In this document: positions 17,995 to 26,795 of the stretch, piece by piece | Position numbering within the stretch: the stretch's first letter is position 1 | Layout of the letters: each line of letters starts with the position of its first letter | Notes under the pieces: generated by a model | The model's input: only the letters and a program-made list of their open reading frames with translations | What the model was told of the DNA's origin: nothing | Databases searched by the model: none | From: Sediminispirochaeta bajacaliforniensis DSM 16054 | GTDB lineage: Bacteria > Spirochaetota > Spirochaetia > DSM-16054 > Sediminispirochaetaceae | Direction: 5' to 3' | Assembly: GCF_000378205.1 (NCBI RefSeq) | Contig: NZ_KB899406.1 | Coordinates: 310,001-374,000 of the forward strand | Length of the DNA: 64,000 nt | Made by a program: the position numbers and the translations under genes

Positions 17995-18540
17995 ATGAAG
18001 AAACTATCAAGCCTTTTAGGAAACCTGGATTATTTCATTCAGCCAATTCTCATGATCATATTGTTGGCCGCGGCTTTGTTGCAGGTCTTGTACAGGTTTG
18101 TTCCTTTCGTCCATACCCCATGGACCCTGGAATTGATAACTTATCTGTTCAGTGCTTCCGTATGGCTGGGGATAAGTATTGCAGTCAAGGAGAACAGTCA
18201 TGTCGGTATCCTGGCGGTCTACAGCAGGTTCCCGAGGAAGATCAGGATTTTCTTCAAGATATGCAACTATGGCATCTTTGCTGCGATGATGCTTGTCTTT
18301 GCCTTCCTTGGATTGCAGGCACTTGTCGGATACTGGCGAACTGAAAACATTTCTCCCGCCCTGCATGCCCCGTATTGGTTGCTCCGCAGTCCGATAGCCA
18401 TAGGTGGAATTTACTCGGTCTATAGGATTGTTCAGCAGATAGCGGCAATTATCAGGCATACGGATCCGGAATTCTTCGATACCCAGAGCAAGCCCGTGGA
18501 TCCTTCTGTGTATTGTGATCAGGTTGGAGGGATAGAGTGA
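17995..18540 (+). CDS. dctQ: TRAP transporter small permease (DctQ)
   Basis: The 181-residue protein has four hydrophobic segments and the family landmarks of DctQ: a second helix reading LITYLFSASVWLGISIAVKENSHVG and a third helix region around IFAAMMLVFAFLGLQAL. It forms the small membrane subunit of a tripartite ATP-independent periplasmic transporter, which imports acids or sugar acids using a sodium gradient. Its stop overlaps the start of dctM (TGATG). The binding-protein gene that should precede it is the deleted relic, so function depends on the intact dctP at 25.5 kb. Confidence 0.9.
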   Translation: MKKLSSLLGNLDYFIQPILMIILLAAALLQVLYRFVPFVHTPWTLELITYLFSASVWLGISIAVKENSHVGILAVYSRFPRKIRIFFKICNYGIFAAMMLVFAFLGLQALVGYWRTENISPALHAPYWLLRSPIAIGGIYSVYRIVQQIAAIIRHTDPEFFDTQSKPVDPSVYCDQVGGIE

Positions 18541-19826
18541 TGCCAATAATGAGCATCTCGGTTTGCTTGGGAGCTTTGATCCTGATCGTGATCGGAGCTC
18601 CGGTCTTGGTAGCCATCGGTTTCTCCAGCATCATGGTACTCTGTTGCTTCCATCCTGTGCCGTTCATTTCCATTCCCCAGTTGATGTTTTCCGGTATGGA
18701 ATCCTATACATTGGTCGCGATTCCCCTGTTTGTCCTGGCAGGTGTCCTGATGGAATCCTGCGGCGTTGCAAGAAATATCATTGCGTTCTGCAAGGCTCTC
18801 GTCGGATGGGCCCGCGGTGGTTTGGGTGCGGTCAATGTCGTATCAAGCTTCATTTTCGGAGGTATTTCAGGTTCTTCAGTCGCCGATACTGTATCGATAG
18901 GGGCCATTATGATTCCTGAGATGATCGATGATGGCTATGACAGGAACTACTCCGCAGGTATCACCGTCATTTCCTCGACGCTGGCTGTCGTCGTCCCCCC
19001 TAGCATCCTTATGATAGTCCTTGGAGGCGTCGCTGAGGTTTCTGTGTCAAGGTTGTTGATCGGCGGTCTTGTTCCTGGCGCCTTGATGGCTGTCACCATG
19101 ATGATTCAGAACTACTACATTGCCAGGAAACACCATTATGGGAGTGTAGCCAAGTTTTCCCTTAGGTCCCTTTGGTCGACGTTTAGGATTGGTTTTTTTG
19201 CCTTGGGTGCACCTCTGATCATCATCCTCGGAATCATGACCGGGATCGTCACGCCAACGGAATCAGGAGCCTTAGCGGTATTCTATACCTTGGTGGTCTC
19301 CAAGTTCTGTTATCATAGCTTGTCATGGGATGTACTGAGGAGGGCGTTCGTCGAAGGTGCTAAGATGACGGCAGCGGTCGTGGCGATCATTGCTTCTTCA
19401 TCGATCTTTACGTTCATCATGACCTTCGAAGGATTGCCGCAGATAGTAGCAGGGGCCTTGATGAAGCTTTCTACGAATCCGATTGTGATTCTTCTGCTCA
19501 TAGATGTGTTCCTGCTTTTCGTGGGCATGCTGATCGATGCCAGTGTTGCGATAATCATACTGAGCCCGATCTTGTATCCGGTCATCCTCAATCTTGGCAT
19601 CGATCCGGTGTATTTCGGGGTATTGTTCGTCCTCAACCTTGCAATTGGGCTGGTCACGCCACCCTTCGGTGTGTGTCTGTTCAGCGTCTGCAATGTCGGT
19701 GACATCAGCATGGAAGACTTGCTCAAGGGATCCCTGTCTCTCTACGGTTCCCTGTTCGGGACCTTGTTGCTGGTGACCTTGTTTCCGCAGATAGTCCTAT
19801 GGCTGCCCCAGGTCTTGTTTGGCTGA
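18540..19826 (+). CDS. dctM: TRAP transporter large permease (DctM)
   Basis: The start at ATG 18540 overlaps the dctQ stop; a GTG one codon earlier is also open. The 428-residue protein has about 12 membrane helices and the DctM signatures GGISGSSVADTVSIGAIMIP (about 100-120) and PPSILMIVLG (about 155), plus ILSPILYPV and VTPPFGVCLF in the C-terminal half. It is the channel subunit that accepts substrate from the periplasmic binding protein and couples import to sodium. It is followed 31 bases later by a dehydrogenase gene, probably in the same transcript. Confidence 0.92.
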   Translation: MPIMSISVCLGALILIVIGAPVLVAIGFSSIMVLCCFHPVPFISIPQLMFSGMESYTLVAIPLFVLAGVLMESCGVARNIIAFCKALVGWARGGLGAVNVVSSFIFGGISGSSVADTVSIGAIMIPEMIDDGYDRNYSAGITVISSTLAVVVPPSILMIVLGGVAEVSVSRLLIGGLVPGALMAVTMMIQNYYIARKHHYGSVAKFSLRSLWSTFRIGFFALGAPLIIILGIMTGIVTPTESGALAVFYTLVVSKFCYHSLSWDVLRRAFVEGAKMTAAVVAIIASSSIFTFIMTFEGLPQIVAGALMKLSTNPIVILLLIDVFLLFVGMLIDASVAIIILSPILYPVILNLGIDPVYFGVLFVLNLAIGLVTPPFGVCLFSVCNVGDISMEDLLKGSLSLYGSLFGTLLLVTLFPQIVLWLPQVLFG

Positions 19827-19857
19827 TTTGGAATGAATTGACCTTTAAGGAGTATAT

Positions 19858-20892
19858 ATGAAAGGTTTAGTGAAGTATGCTGCCGAACCCGGTAACATGG
19901 AAGTAAGGGAAGTTGCAGAACCGGTGGTGAAGCCCGATTTCGTCAAGATTGAAGTGATGTCCAGCGGCATCTGCGGTTCTGACCTGCATATTCTGCACAG
20001 CGATATCGCCATCCCTGTCCGTCCCCCGGTCATCACAGGCCATGAGTTCAGCGGGGTAGTCGTCGAAGTCGGAGACGGTGTTTCCAACTGCAAGGTCGGT
20101 GACCGTATTTCGTCGGAGACTGCATACGGTTACTGCGGTACCTGCGAGAACTGCAAGAACGGACGCTATAATCTGTGTGACCATAGATTGACTCTTGGCT
20201 ATTGGTTCAACGGGGCCTTTGCGGAGTATACCATGGTCCCCGCTGACAGAATCCATAAACTTGCGGACAATGTGTCTTTCAAGGAAGGGGCCTTGCTGGA
20301 ACCTTTGGCCTGTGTCTGCCATGCGACTATTGATCTGGCACGGATCAAGGCTGGTGACATCGTCTTGGTATCGGGACCTGGGGCTATCGGGCTTATGACC
20401 CTGCAGGTGGCCAAGGCTCACGGTGCCACGGTCATCGTGTCAGGGACGGATATCGATGTGGAGCGTCTCGGCATCGCGCAGAAGCTCGGGGCAGACCTCG
20501 TCGTCAACGTCTCAAGGGAGAAACTGTTGGATCTGGTAGGTGACCTGACCGACGGCAGAGGTGTCGATGTCGTATTTGAATGTTCCGGATCCGCCCCAGG
20601 GACAAGAACGGGCCTTGAGGCTGTGAAGAAGTATGGACAATTTGTCCAGATCGGTTTGGCGGGCAAACCCTTTGAAGTCGATTTCCCAAGGATCTGCTAC
20701 AAGGAAATCAAGGTGACGGGATCCTTGGGATCCATATGGTCTTCATGGGACAGTGCCATACGTCTGGTTTCCACCGGTAAGGTTAACCTCAAAGCATTAG
20801 CCACCCATGAGTTCAAGCTGGAGGATTGGGAAGAGGCCTTCAGGACCTTTGAAGAGAAGAAGGGGTTGAAGATACTCATCAAGACTCATTGA
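19858..20892 (+). CDS. Zinc-dependent medium-chain dehydrogenase (polyol/threonine dehydrogenase type)
   Basis: The 344-residue protein is a zinc MDR oxidoreductase. The catalytic zinc ligands are Cys39 (GICGSDLH), His62-Glu63 (GHEFSG) and Glu148 (EPLACVCHA). The structural-zinc cysteines are Cys93, Cys96, Cys99 and Cys107 (CGTCENCKNGRYNLC). The NAD-binding loop is GPGAIGLMTLQVAKA. Relatives oxidise sorbitol, L-iditol, threonine, galactitol or sugar acids. Its position directly after the TRAP permeases suggests it acts on the imported compound or an early intermediate. A rho-independent terminator follows. Confidence 0.88.
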   Translation: MKGLVKYAAEPGNMEVREVAEPVVKPDFVKIEVMSSGICGSDLHILHSDIAIPVRPPVITGHEFSGVVVEVGDGVSNCKVGDRISSETAYGYCGTCENCKNGRYNLCDHRLTLGYWFNGAFAEYTMVPADRIHKLADNVSFKEGALLEPLACVCHATIDLARIKAGDIVLVSGPGAIGLMTLQVAKAHGATVIVSGTDIDVERLGIAQKLGADLVVNVSREKLLDLVGDLTDGRGVDVVFECSGSAPGTRTGLEAVKKYGQFVQIGLAGKPFEVDFPRICYKEIKVTGSLGSIWSSWDSAIRLVSTGKVNLKALATHEFKLEDWEEAFRTFEEKKGLKILIKTH

Positions 20893-20929
20893 GGTCCTTC
20901 CTATGGTTGGTTTCGGAGTAGGAGCGGGC

Positions 20930-20964
20930 TTTGTCTGCCTCTGCTCCTTTTCTTCGAAGAATGG
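20930..20964 (+). terminator. Rho-independent terminator after the dehydrogenase gene
   Basis: AGGAGC (20930-20935) pairs with GCTCCT (20953-20958), with an inner GGGC/GCCT helix, and is followed by TTTTCTTC. It ends the dctQM-dehydrogenase transcript. Confidence 0.75.
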
Positions 20965-21022
20965 CATGGGTCTATGATGACTTTTCTGTTTTTCCTACAT
21001 TTGTTAGGTACCGCTGTCATAC

Positions 21023-22387
21023 ATGCCGGCAAGATGGTTGAGAATAGAGGAAATGAGCAAGAAGTTTCGGAATGAAGAATTTGATAGAGACGGTGTGGTC
21101 TTCGGTATGTTGAAGGATGTGCCTTTGCCAAGGATGGCCTTGGTCAAGCAGCATTTTGATGCTTCACATCTTGAAGACATACCGACCGAGATGGCGAAGC
21201 AGTTCGACAAGGCGGGCATCGGGAACCGTATACATCCGGGCATGTCCGTCGCCATCACTGTAGGTTCCAGAGGATTGGCGAACATCCCATTGATCGTGAA
21301 GGAAATAGTACGCAACGTAAAGCGGCTGGGCGGAAAACCGTTTATCGTTCCTGCGATGGGGTCCCATGGCGGTGCCACGGCGGAAGGACAACGGAGCATA
21401 GTGGAAGGCTTGGGCGTCACGGAATCCTTCGTCGATGCACCGATTAGGGCGACGATGGAAACGGTTCCTGTCGGCATCTCCCCCGATGGAAAGGAAGTTC
21501 GGATAGACGCCAATGCCGCCGTAGCCGATGGAATTATCGTCCTTGGACGGGTAAAGCCTCATACAGCTTTCAGGGGAAAGTATGAAAGCGGCCTTTTCAA
21601 GATGATGGCAATCGGATTGGGAAAGCAGCAAGGGGCACAGATATGCCATGATCAGGGATTCGGCATGATGGCGCACAATGTGGAACAGTTCGGGAATACG
21701 ATATTGCAGTCTGTGCCGATCTTGTTTGGAATCGCGATCGTCGAGAATGCCTTTGATGAAACGGCGTTGATAGAAGCTGTCCCGAAGGAGGCGATTCCCG
21801 CCCGTGAACCTGAACTGCTTGAGACTGCAAGATCCTTGATGGCCAGGATAGGGTTCAAGGATATCGATATAATGGTCATCGACAAGATCGGTAAGAACTA
21901 TAGTGGAGACGGTATGGATCCGAACATCACTGCTTCCTATAGTACGCCATATGCCTCGGGCGGTCCTAATGTACAAAGGTATGTCGTCCTTGATCTGAGC
22001 GAAGAAACCCACGGTAATGCCTTGGGGGCCGGGCAGGCTGACTTCGTCACGAAGAGGTTGTTCAACAAGCTGGACTTCGATGCCGCATATCCGAATGCAT
22101 TGACATGCACCGTCGTATCCGGAGTACGGGTTCCGTTGATCCTCAATACCGACCGCCTTGCATTACAGGCTGCGGTATTTACTTGCGTAGGCATAGATAA
22201 GCGTTTCCCGAGGATCGTTAGGATCGCCAATTCCTCGCATGTAGATGCGATATCTGTTTCCGAAGCGCTTCGCGATGAAGTACGTGCAAGCGATGGACTG
22301 GAATTCCTTTCCGATTTCAAGCCTTTTTGCTTCGATGAAGAAGGCAACCTTGACTTGAGTGCCGAAGACTATGCCGCCGGCTTATGA
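21023..22387 (+). CDS. LarA-superfamily (DUF2088) protein of unknown substrate
   Basis: The 454-residue protein (or 444 if it starts at the ATG at 21053; neither start has a well-spaced ribosome site) belongs to the DUF2088/LarA-like group: VPAMGSHGGATAEGQ near 115 and GRVKPHTAFRGKYESGLFK near 185. It lacks the GxGARKSVLPG lysine loop that carries the nickel-pincer cofactor in true lactate racemase, so it is a distant paralog of the next gene rather than a second racemase of the same kind. Such proteins are often found in sugar-acid catabolic clusters. Adjacent to a full LarA, it may form a pair acting on the same hydroxy acid. Confidence 0.7.
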   Translation: MPARWLRIEEMSKKFRNEEFDRDGVVFGMLKDVPLPRMALVKQHFDASHLEDIPTEMAKQFDKAGIGNRIHPGMSVAITVGSRGLANIPLIVKEIVRNVKRLGGKPFIVPAMGSHGGATAEGQRSIVEGLGVTESFVDAPIRATMETVPVGISPDGKEVRIDANAAVADGIIVLGRVKPHTAFRGKYESGLFKMMAIGLGKQQGAQICHDQGFGMMAHNVEQFGNTILQSVPILFGIAIVENAFDETALIEAVPKEAIPAREPELLETARSLMARIGFKDIDIMVIDKIGKNYSGDGMDPNITASYSTPYASGGPNVQRYVVLDLSEETHGNALGAGQADFVTKRLFNKLDFDAAYPNALTCTVVSGVRVPLILNTDRLALQAAVFTCVGIDKRFPRIVRIANSSHVDAISVSEALRDEVRASDGLEFLSDFKPFCFDEEGNLDLSAEDYAAGL

Positions 22388-22447
22388 TCCGCCCAGGATC
22401 GACTGCTGTAGTGGATATCCCGATGGGGAATCATGGAGGGAGCGCGT

Positions 22448-23722
22448 ATGATCATTGAGTTTCCTTATGGAAAGGAATCATTGAAACTGGATGTTGGAGA
22501 AGAGCGACTGCAGGGAATCCTGTTGTCCAAGCTGCATGGTTATGAAGCGGCCATGAGGCAGGAAGAATTGGTGGAAAACGCTTTGCGGCATCCCGTCGGG
22601 AGCCCCGGGCTTTCGTCGTTGGCCGACGGGAAAAAGAAGGTTGTGCTCATCGCCAGTGACCATACGCGTCCTGTTCCCAGCAAGCTGATGGTTCCTGCTA
22701 TGCTTCGTGATATACGGGAGGGGAATCCTGATGCCGAAATTACCATCCTTATCGCAACCGGCTGTCATAGAGGGACGACGGAGGATGAACTCATCAGTAA
22801 ATTCGGTTCCGACATCGTCCGAAATGAACATATCTGCATCCATGATTGTGATGACCGGCTAAATATGGTCAAGATAGGTACATTGCCGAGCGGCGGTGAA
22901 TGTTTCATCAACCGCATAGCCGTTGAAGCGGACCTGCTTGTTTCCGAAGGGTTCATCGAACCTCATTTCTTTGCAGGTTTCTCAGGTGCCCGTAAGAGTG
23001 TCCTTCCCGGGGTCGCGAGCCGGGAAACCGTTCTGGCGAACCATTGTTCTGAATTCATCACGCATCCCAAGGCCAGGACAGGCATCCTTGAAGGAAATCC
23101 CATACACAGGGATATGGTCTGGGCTGCAAGGAAGGCCGGCTTGGCATTTATCTTGAACGTGGTCATCAATTCCCGTAAGGAAATCATCCATGCCGTCGCG
23201 GGGGACATGGAGGAATCCCATGTGCAAGGTTGCCGTTTCCTCGACGGTCTGTGTCGCGTTGAGGCACGTCCTGCGGATATCGTCATCTCGACCAATGGAG
23301 GATATCCCCTCGATCAGAATATCTATCAGGCGGTCAAGGGCATGACTGCAGCCGAAGTGACGGTCAGGAAAGGAGGGGTCATCATAATGGTGTCCAGATC
23401 CGAAGACGGGCATGGCGGCGAAGGATTCTTCCATCAGATGGCTGATGAACCGGATATCTACAGGACCATGGATCTCTTCCTCTCACGTGGGCGGAACGAA
23501 ACGGTCGCAGATCAGTGGCAAACGCAGATATTCATCCGGGTACTTCAGAAAGCCCATGTCATTTTTGTATCGCAGGCACCAGACCGGATGGTCCGTGCAC
23601 TCCATATGATCCCGGCACACTCCCTTCAGGAGGCGATGGCGGAAGCCGAAGCCCTTATCGGTCGTCACCATGCCACGGTCACGGCCATTCCTGATGGCGT
23701 GTCCGTGATAGTTGTCCAGTGA
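22448..23722 (+). CDS. larA: LarA-type nickel-pincer racemase/epimerase
   Basis: GGAGGGAGCGCGT before the ATG at 22448 fixes the start (424 residues). Each active-site residue known from Lactobacillus lactate racemase is present, one position earlier: Arg74 (DHTRP), His107, His173, Lys183 (GARKSVLPG), His199, Gln294, Lys297 and Trp357. Lys183 would hold the nickel-pincer nucleotide covalently. The family interconverts the C2 configuration of alpha-hydroxy acids; relatives act on lactate, malate, gluconate and other acids. In this island an aldonate-like epimerase is more likely than a lactate racemase. The cofactor genes larB, larC and larE are not in the window. Confidence 0.85.
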   Translation: MIIEFPYGKESLKLDVGEERLQGILLSKLHGYEAAMRQEELVENALRHPVGSPGLSSLADGKKKVVLIASDHTRPVPSKLMVPAMLRDIREGNPDAEITILIATGCHRGTTEDELISKFGSDIVRNEHICIHDCDDRLNMVKIGTLPSGGECFINRIAVEADLLVSEGFIEPHFFAGFSGARKSVLPGVASRETVLANHCSEFITHPKARTGILEGNPIHRDMVWAARKAGLAFILNVVINSRKEIIHAVAGDMEESHVQGCRFLDGLCRVEARPADIVISTNGGYPLDQNIYQAVKGMTAAEVTVRKGGVIIMVSRSEDGHGGEGFFHQMADEPDIYRTMDLFLSRGRNETVADQWQTQIFIRVLQKAHVIFVSQAPDRMVRALHMIPAHSLQEAMAEAEALIGRHHATVTAIPDGVSVIVVQ

Positions 23723-23793
23723 TTATGCTGTCCGGGGATGGCCTGCCCTACGGGCGGAAAGCTCATCCGTTTCCTTCCTGTCGGCCCTTCGAT

Positions 23794-24507
23794 TCAATGG
23801 GTGTGCATCGACTGGGAGATCTTTGAATCTTCCTGCTTTTCATCCCAGAAGATATCAAGTCCCTGCAGGGTGATGTTCTTGCTGGTTGCCATGTGCTTCT
23901 CTATTGCATGGCTTGTCTTTTTTGAATCGTGGAGCCGCAGGGCGGCGATTAGGGCCATATGTTCGTTGAAGGTCTTATCGATGATGTCCTGGGAATAGTT
24001 TGTGACGAATATCCAGCGTCTGATGAGCCAGTCCTGTTCCTGCAGGGGGCGGAGGATGTCCCGCAACCTTGGATTGTCTGCGCATCGTCGCACGGTGTTG
24101 TGGATGAGCATGTCGGCTTCGATGAATTCGTCGATGGATTGGTTCCTTGTGTTCTTGCATTTGTCGACATACTGCTTTTCCATCTCATCGATTTCTTCAT
24201 CGGTCATGGCAACGGCAGCCAACTGGAATGCCAGGTTCTCCAAAGTGCTTCTGATGAGACTTATATCCAGGACATCCTTCTTTGTAGGGTTGAAGACCGA
24301 ATAGCTTTTCCCGTCATAGGTTACTAAGCCTTCGAACACGAGATTACGCAAGCCTTCCCTGACCGGAGTCATGCTTACATTGATTTCCTTTGCCAGGGGC
24401 TCGACGATTAGCCTGTCTCCGGGCCGGAATTCCAAAGATACTATTTTTGATTTGATTATCTGGGCCACCTGCTCGTTCAAGTTTACCTTTGTGATTCCCA
24501 TTATCAT
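23794..24507 (-). CDS. GntR-family (FCD) regulator, paralog 1
   Basis: The ATG at 24507 is preceded by GAGGAG; longer TTG starts are unlikely. The 237-residue protein has a winged helix-turn-helix (KEINVSMTPVREGLRNLVFE) and an FCD domain. It is clearly a paralog of the regulator at 27622: both read LEF(R/K)PG(D/T)RLIVE, KEINVSMTP, YDGKSYSVFNP and WLIR(R/S)WIF at matching places. Its own promoter carries the AT-rich palindrome found before other genes of the island, which suggests autoregulation. It converges with the larA gene. The effector is probably an intermediate of the pathway. Confidence 0.88.
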   Translation of the reverse strand: MIMGITKVNLNEQVAQIIKSKIVSLEFRPGDRLIVEPLAKEINVSMTPVREGLRNLVFEGLVTYDGKSYSVFNPTKKDVLDISLIRSTLENLAFQLAAVAMTDEEIDEMEKQYVDKCKNTRNQSIDEFIEADMLIHNTVRRCADNPRLRDILRPLQEQDWLIRRWIFVTNYSQDIIDKTFNEHMALIAALRLHDSKKTSHAIEKHMATSKNITLQGLDIFWDEKQEDSKISQSMHTH

Positions 24508-24550
24508 GTATGCACTCCTCTGATTTACTATGAAAAACAACAAATCATAT

Positions 24551-24578
24551 TTTATATATTATATACTCTAACTGACAA
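24551..24578 (-). promoter_or_regulatory. Promoter and AT-rich operator of GntR paralog 1
   Basis: On the minus strand, TTGTCA (24578-24573) and TATAAA (24556-24551) are 16 bases apart. The 13-base palindrome TATATATTATATA (24553-24565) overlaps the -10. It matches the island-wide operator pattern. Confidence 0.6.
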
Positions 24579-24589
24579 GACAACATTAA

Positions 24590-25460
24590 TCAATATTTTA
24601 TTTCAGCAGTTCTCAAAGTAGCAAAAATACCTGCCTCGCCCTCGGCGTTAGCTTGGCATTTTTCAAACCTAAGCAGCATTGAAGAAAAATATTGTTGACT
24701 CTTTTGAATGCAAAAGATCAGTAATGGCATGAGGGAAACTGTTATCATCAGTCAGCGCCTGAAGATCCTGAAAGAAGGTCTTCCTGTTGGGAATCGTTTC
24801 GCACAGCAGCAGATAGGGCCGGCTGAACAGTTCAGCCACGGTATGGAAAAGAAAAACAGGTTTAATGTCATAAGAAAACTAGAGAGGTGCTTTTCTCAGC
24901 CCCATATGCACTCATAGCGTTCATGCAATTGCTGCGACGTGAACTCCTTACGATATTCATATAAGTACTTATGAAGAAATGTCTTACACATATAAATAAA
25001 ATTGCAATCGGCTTTACGAAATGATTTTCAACCACCGTTTTACTGCCCTGTTTTCACAGTCCTGCTTGGTGCTCTCGTCATCGACGGTTATAAACTCCGG
25101 TGGAATCTTGTGTACGCCAAATATACTTCATACATCGTGTTCTTTCCGGTCTGTACATCCGAAAAAGTTTCAATTGAGCCTTCAAGAAACTAAAACAATA
25201 CAGCAAAGCTGTTGCCGTCTCTTCCACAAGGAAAAGCATAGTGTAGAGATATTGACGATTCATGCCGACCCCATATTTGTCTCATTGAGAATTGCGGATT
25301 TTGTTCCTGATTTCCCTTCTTGATTACCATGGCAAATCCATTTTGGCCGCTCATAAACCAGTAAAGATGTGGTAACGAGCATGTTTTCGGTATGATTCAG
25401 CTGATTGACTTCTGCAACAAAACATGCAGGGTATCGGCGAAATCTCAAACGTGTATTCAA
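24590..25460 (-). mobile_element. Gene-free stretch, probable decayed transposase
   Basis: No intact gene is seen in about 880 bases. Minus-strand translations give short broken pieces such as ITVDDESTKQDCENRAVKRWLK (about 25100-25040, read across a frame change), FVAEVNQLNHTENML (about 25430) and EFTSQQLHERYECIWG (about 24940). The KQDCE...KR...LK pattern recalls a transposase family common in Treponema and Bacteroides, but the match is from memory and weak. Stops and frame changes are frequent. It lies just before the intact dctP promoter, as the IS1634-type relic lies before the deleted dctP. Confidence 0.35.
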
Positions 25461-25468
25461 AATCATGC

Positions 25469-25507
25469 TTGACATATGAAATACCGGTGTTAATATATCA
25501 TATATTA
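25469..25507 (+). promoter_or_regulatory. dctP promoter with 17-base palindromic operator
   Basis: TTGACA (25469-25474) and TAATAT (25491-25496) are spaced by 16 bases. TAATATATCATATATTA (25491-25507) is a perfect palindrome covering the -10 and start region, the best example of the island operator. AAAGGAG follows before the ATG. Confidence 0.75.
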
Positions 25508-25525
25508 AAATGAAAGGAGCAAGAC

Positions 25526-26572
25526 ATGAGGAAGCTTATTATGGTGTTTGCGATGGCTGTGATGGCGGCGACGCTGGGGTTCGCCAACGGGCAGGCGGAG
25601 CAAGGCCTGGGGGGCGGGGATCCTCACCAGGCGGCGGTGACGATGAAGATCGAGCACAACCTGCCCACCACGCAGGCGTGGCAGGACGGGTTCACCTATA
25701 TAAAGGACGAGATGGGGATGCTGTACCCCAACCTGGACTGCACAATCTACCCCAACGGACAGCTGGCGAAGGGGGATTGGAAGATCATCTTCGAGCAGGC
25801 GCAAAGCAACGTGGTGCAAATAACCTGCGAGAGTCAGGTGACGCTGGCAACGCTGGTGCCGCAGCTGTTTGCGTTGTCCACGCCGTTCTTGTTTGATGAC
25901 ATGGACCACTTGCTGCGGTTCATGGACACCAATCCCGACTACGTGCAGGGGTGGTTCGACCAGTTGGAGGAGAAGAACCTGAAGGTACTCACCTACTGGC
26001 CTCGGGGGCCGCGGCAGCTGGTGAACTCCAGGCGCCCGGTGGTGGTGCCGGAGGACATCCGCGGGCTGAAGTTCCGGGTTCCGGCGATGGACCTGTTCAT
26101 CACGACGTTCAACGCGATGGGGGCTAAGCCGGTGCCGATGCCATCCGGGGAGATTTACACGGGTATCCAGCTGGGGACGGTGTGCGGGGAGGACAACTCG
26201 CTGCAGACGGTGTGCAACACGAAGACCTATGAGCAGTGTAGGTACATGAACGTGTGGAACTACATGGCCGACGGGGTGCTGGTGGTGGTGAACAAGAACT
26301 GGTACGACGGCCTGCCGGAGGGCTTCAGAGCTGATCTGGACCGGGTGGCGAAGGAGTCTACGCAGGTGATGCTCGGGCTGGTGAAGGAGCGAGAGGTGTC
26401 GGCCCGGCGGACAATGGAGACTTACGGGATCCAGTTCACAGACTTCACTGCGGAGATGAAGGAGCCGTGGAAGGCGAAGATGGGTCCGGTGTACGCGTCG
26501 GTGGAGAAGCTGATAGGCAGCCAGGCCTGGGCCAAGCTGCAGGCAGGAGCCGATGCGACCAGGGAGAAGTGA
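25526..26572 (+). CDS. dctP: TRAP transporter solute-binding protein (DctP)
   Basis: The 348-residue protein has a signal peptide ending near LGFANGQAEQ and the DctP fold: HNLPTTQAWQDGFTYIKDEM near 52, then the helix-strand segment GLKFRVPAMDLFITTFNAMG with the arginine that pairs with the substrate carboxylate (Arg in KFRVP), and PMPSGEIYTGIQLGTVCGEDN. It captures the substrate in the periplasm for DctQM. It is separated by about 6 kb from its likely membrane partners, whose adjacent dctP is destroyed. Codons end strongly in G or C (GCG, CTG, GTG), unlike flanking genes. A terminator follows. Confidence 0.9.
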   Translation: MRKLIMVFAMAVMAATLGFANGQAEQGLGGGDPHQAAVTMKIEHNLPTTQAWQDGFTYIKDEMGMLYPNLDCTIYPNGQLAKGDWKIIFEQAQSNVVQITCESQVTLATLVPQLFALSTPFLFDDMDHLLRFMDTNPDYVQGWFDQLEEKNLKVLTYWPRGPRQLVNSRRPVVVPEDIRGLKFRVPAMDLFITTFNAMGAKPVPMPSGEIYTGIQLGTVCGEDNSLQTVCNTKTYEQCRYMNVWNYMADGVLVVVNKNWYDGLPEGFRADLDRVAKESTQVMLGLVKEREVSARRTMETYGIQFTDFTAEMKEPWKAKMGPVYASVEKLIGSQAWAKLQAGADATREK

Positions 26573-26631
26573 ATCAGCATGGTGACGGGCCTGGGGGCTC
26601 TCCCCCGTACATCATCAGAAAAATTCATGCT

Positions 26632-26660
26632 GCCGCCTGTAATCCCGGGCGGCTTTTCTT
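26632..26660 (+). terminator. Rho-independent terminator after dctP
   Basis: GCCGCC (26632-26637) pairs with GGCGGC (26648-26653) and is followed by TTTTCTTT. It makes dctP a single-gene transcript. Confidence 0.75.
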
Positions 26661-26735
26661 TGTTTACCGGGTCTGTTTCCATATGTTTGAAAATTGAAAT
26701 TGACATCTTCCGTTTTTGGTAGTACGGTTTAAATA

Positions 26736-26776
26736 TAATATATGAGATTTTGAAATATAAATTTAATATATTAAAT
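26736..26776 (+). promoter_or_regulatory. AT-rich palindromes before the SDR gene
   Basis: Two elements resemble the island operator: TATAATATATG at about 26736-26745, and the perfect 16-base palindrome ATTTAATATATTAAAT at 26761-26776, which lies 20 bases before the start codon. A TTGACA at 26700-26705 has no well-spaced -10, so the exact promoter is unclear. Confidence 0.5.
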
Positions 26777-26795
26777 AAACAAAAAGGAAATGAAG

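Noticed and set aside
21164-22012. 282-codon open frame on the minus strand
   Set aside because: Antisense shadow of the DUF2088/LarA-like gene; no start signal and no recognisable motif.
22448-23722. Plain lactate racemase function
   Set aside because: The active site allows it, but no lactate permease, lactate dehydrogenase or larB/C/E gene is near and the island context is sugar-acid like.
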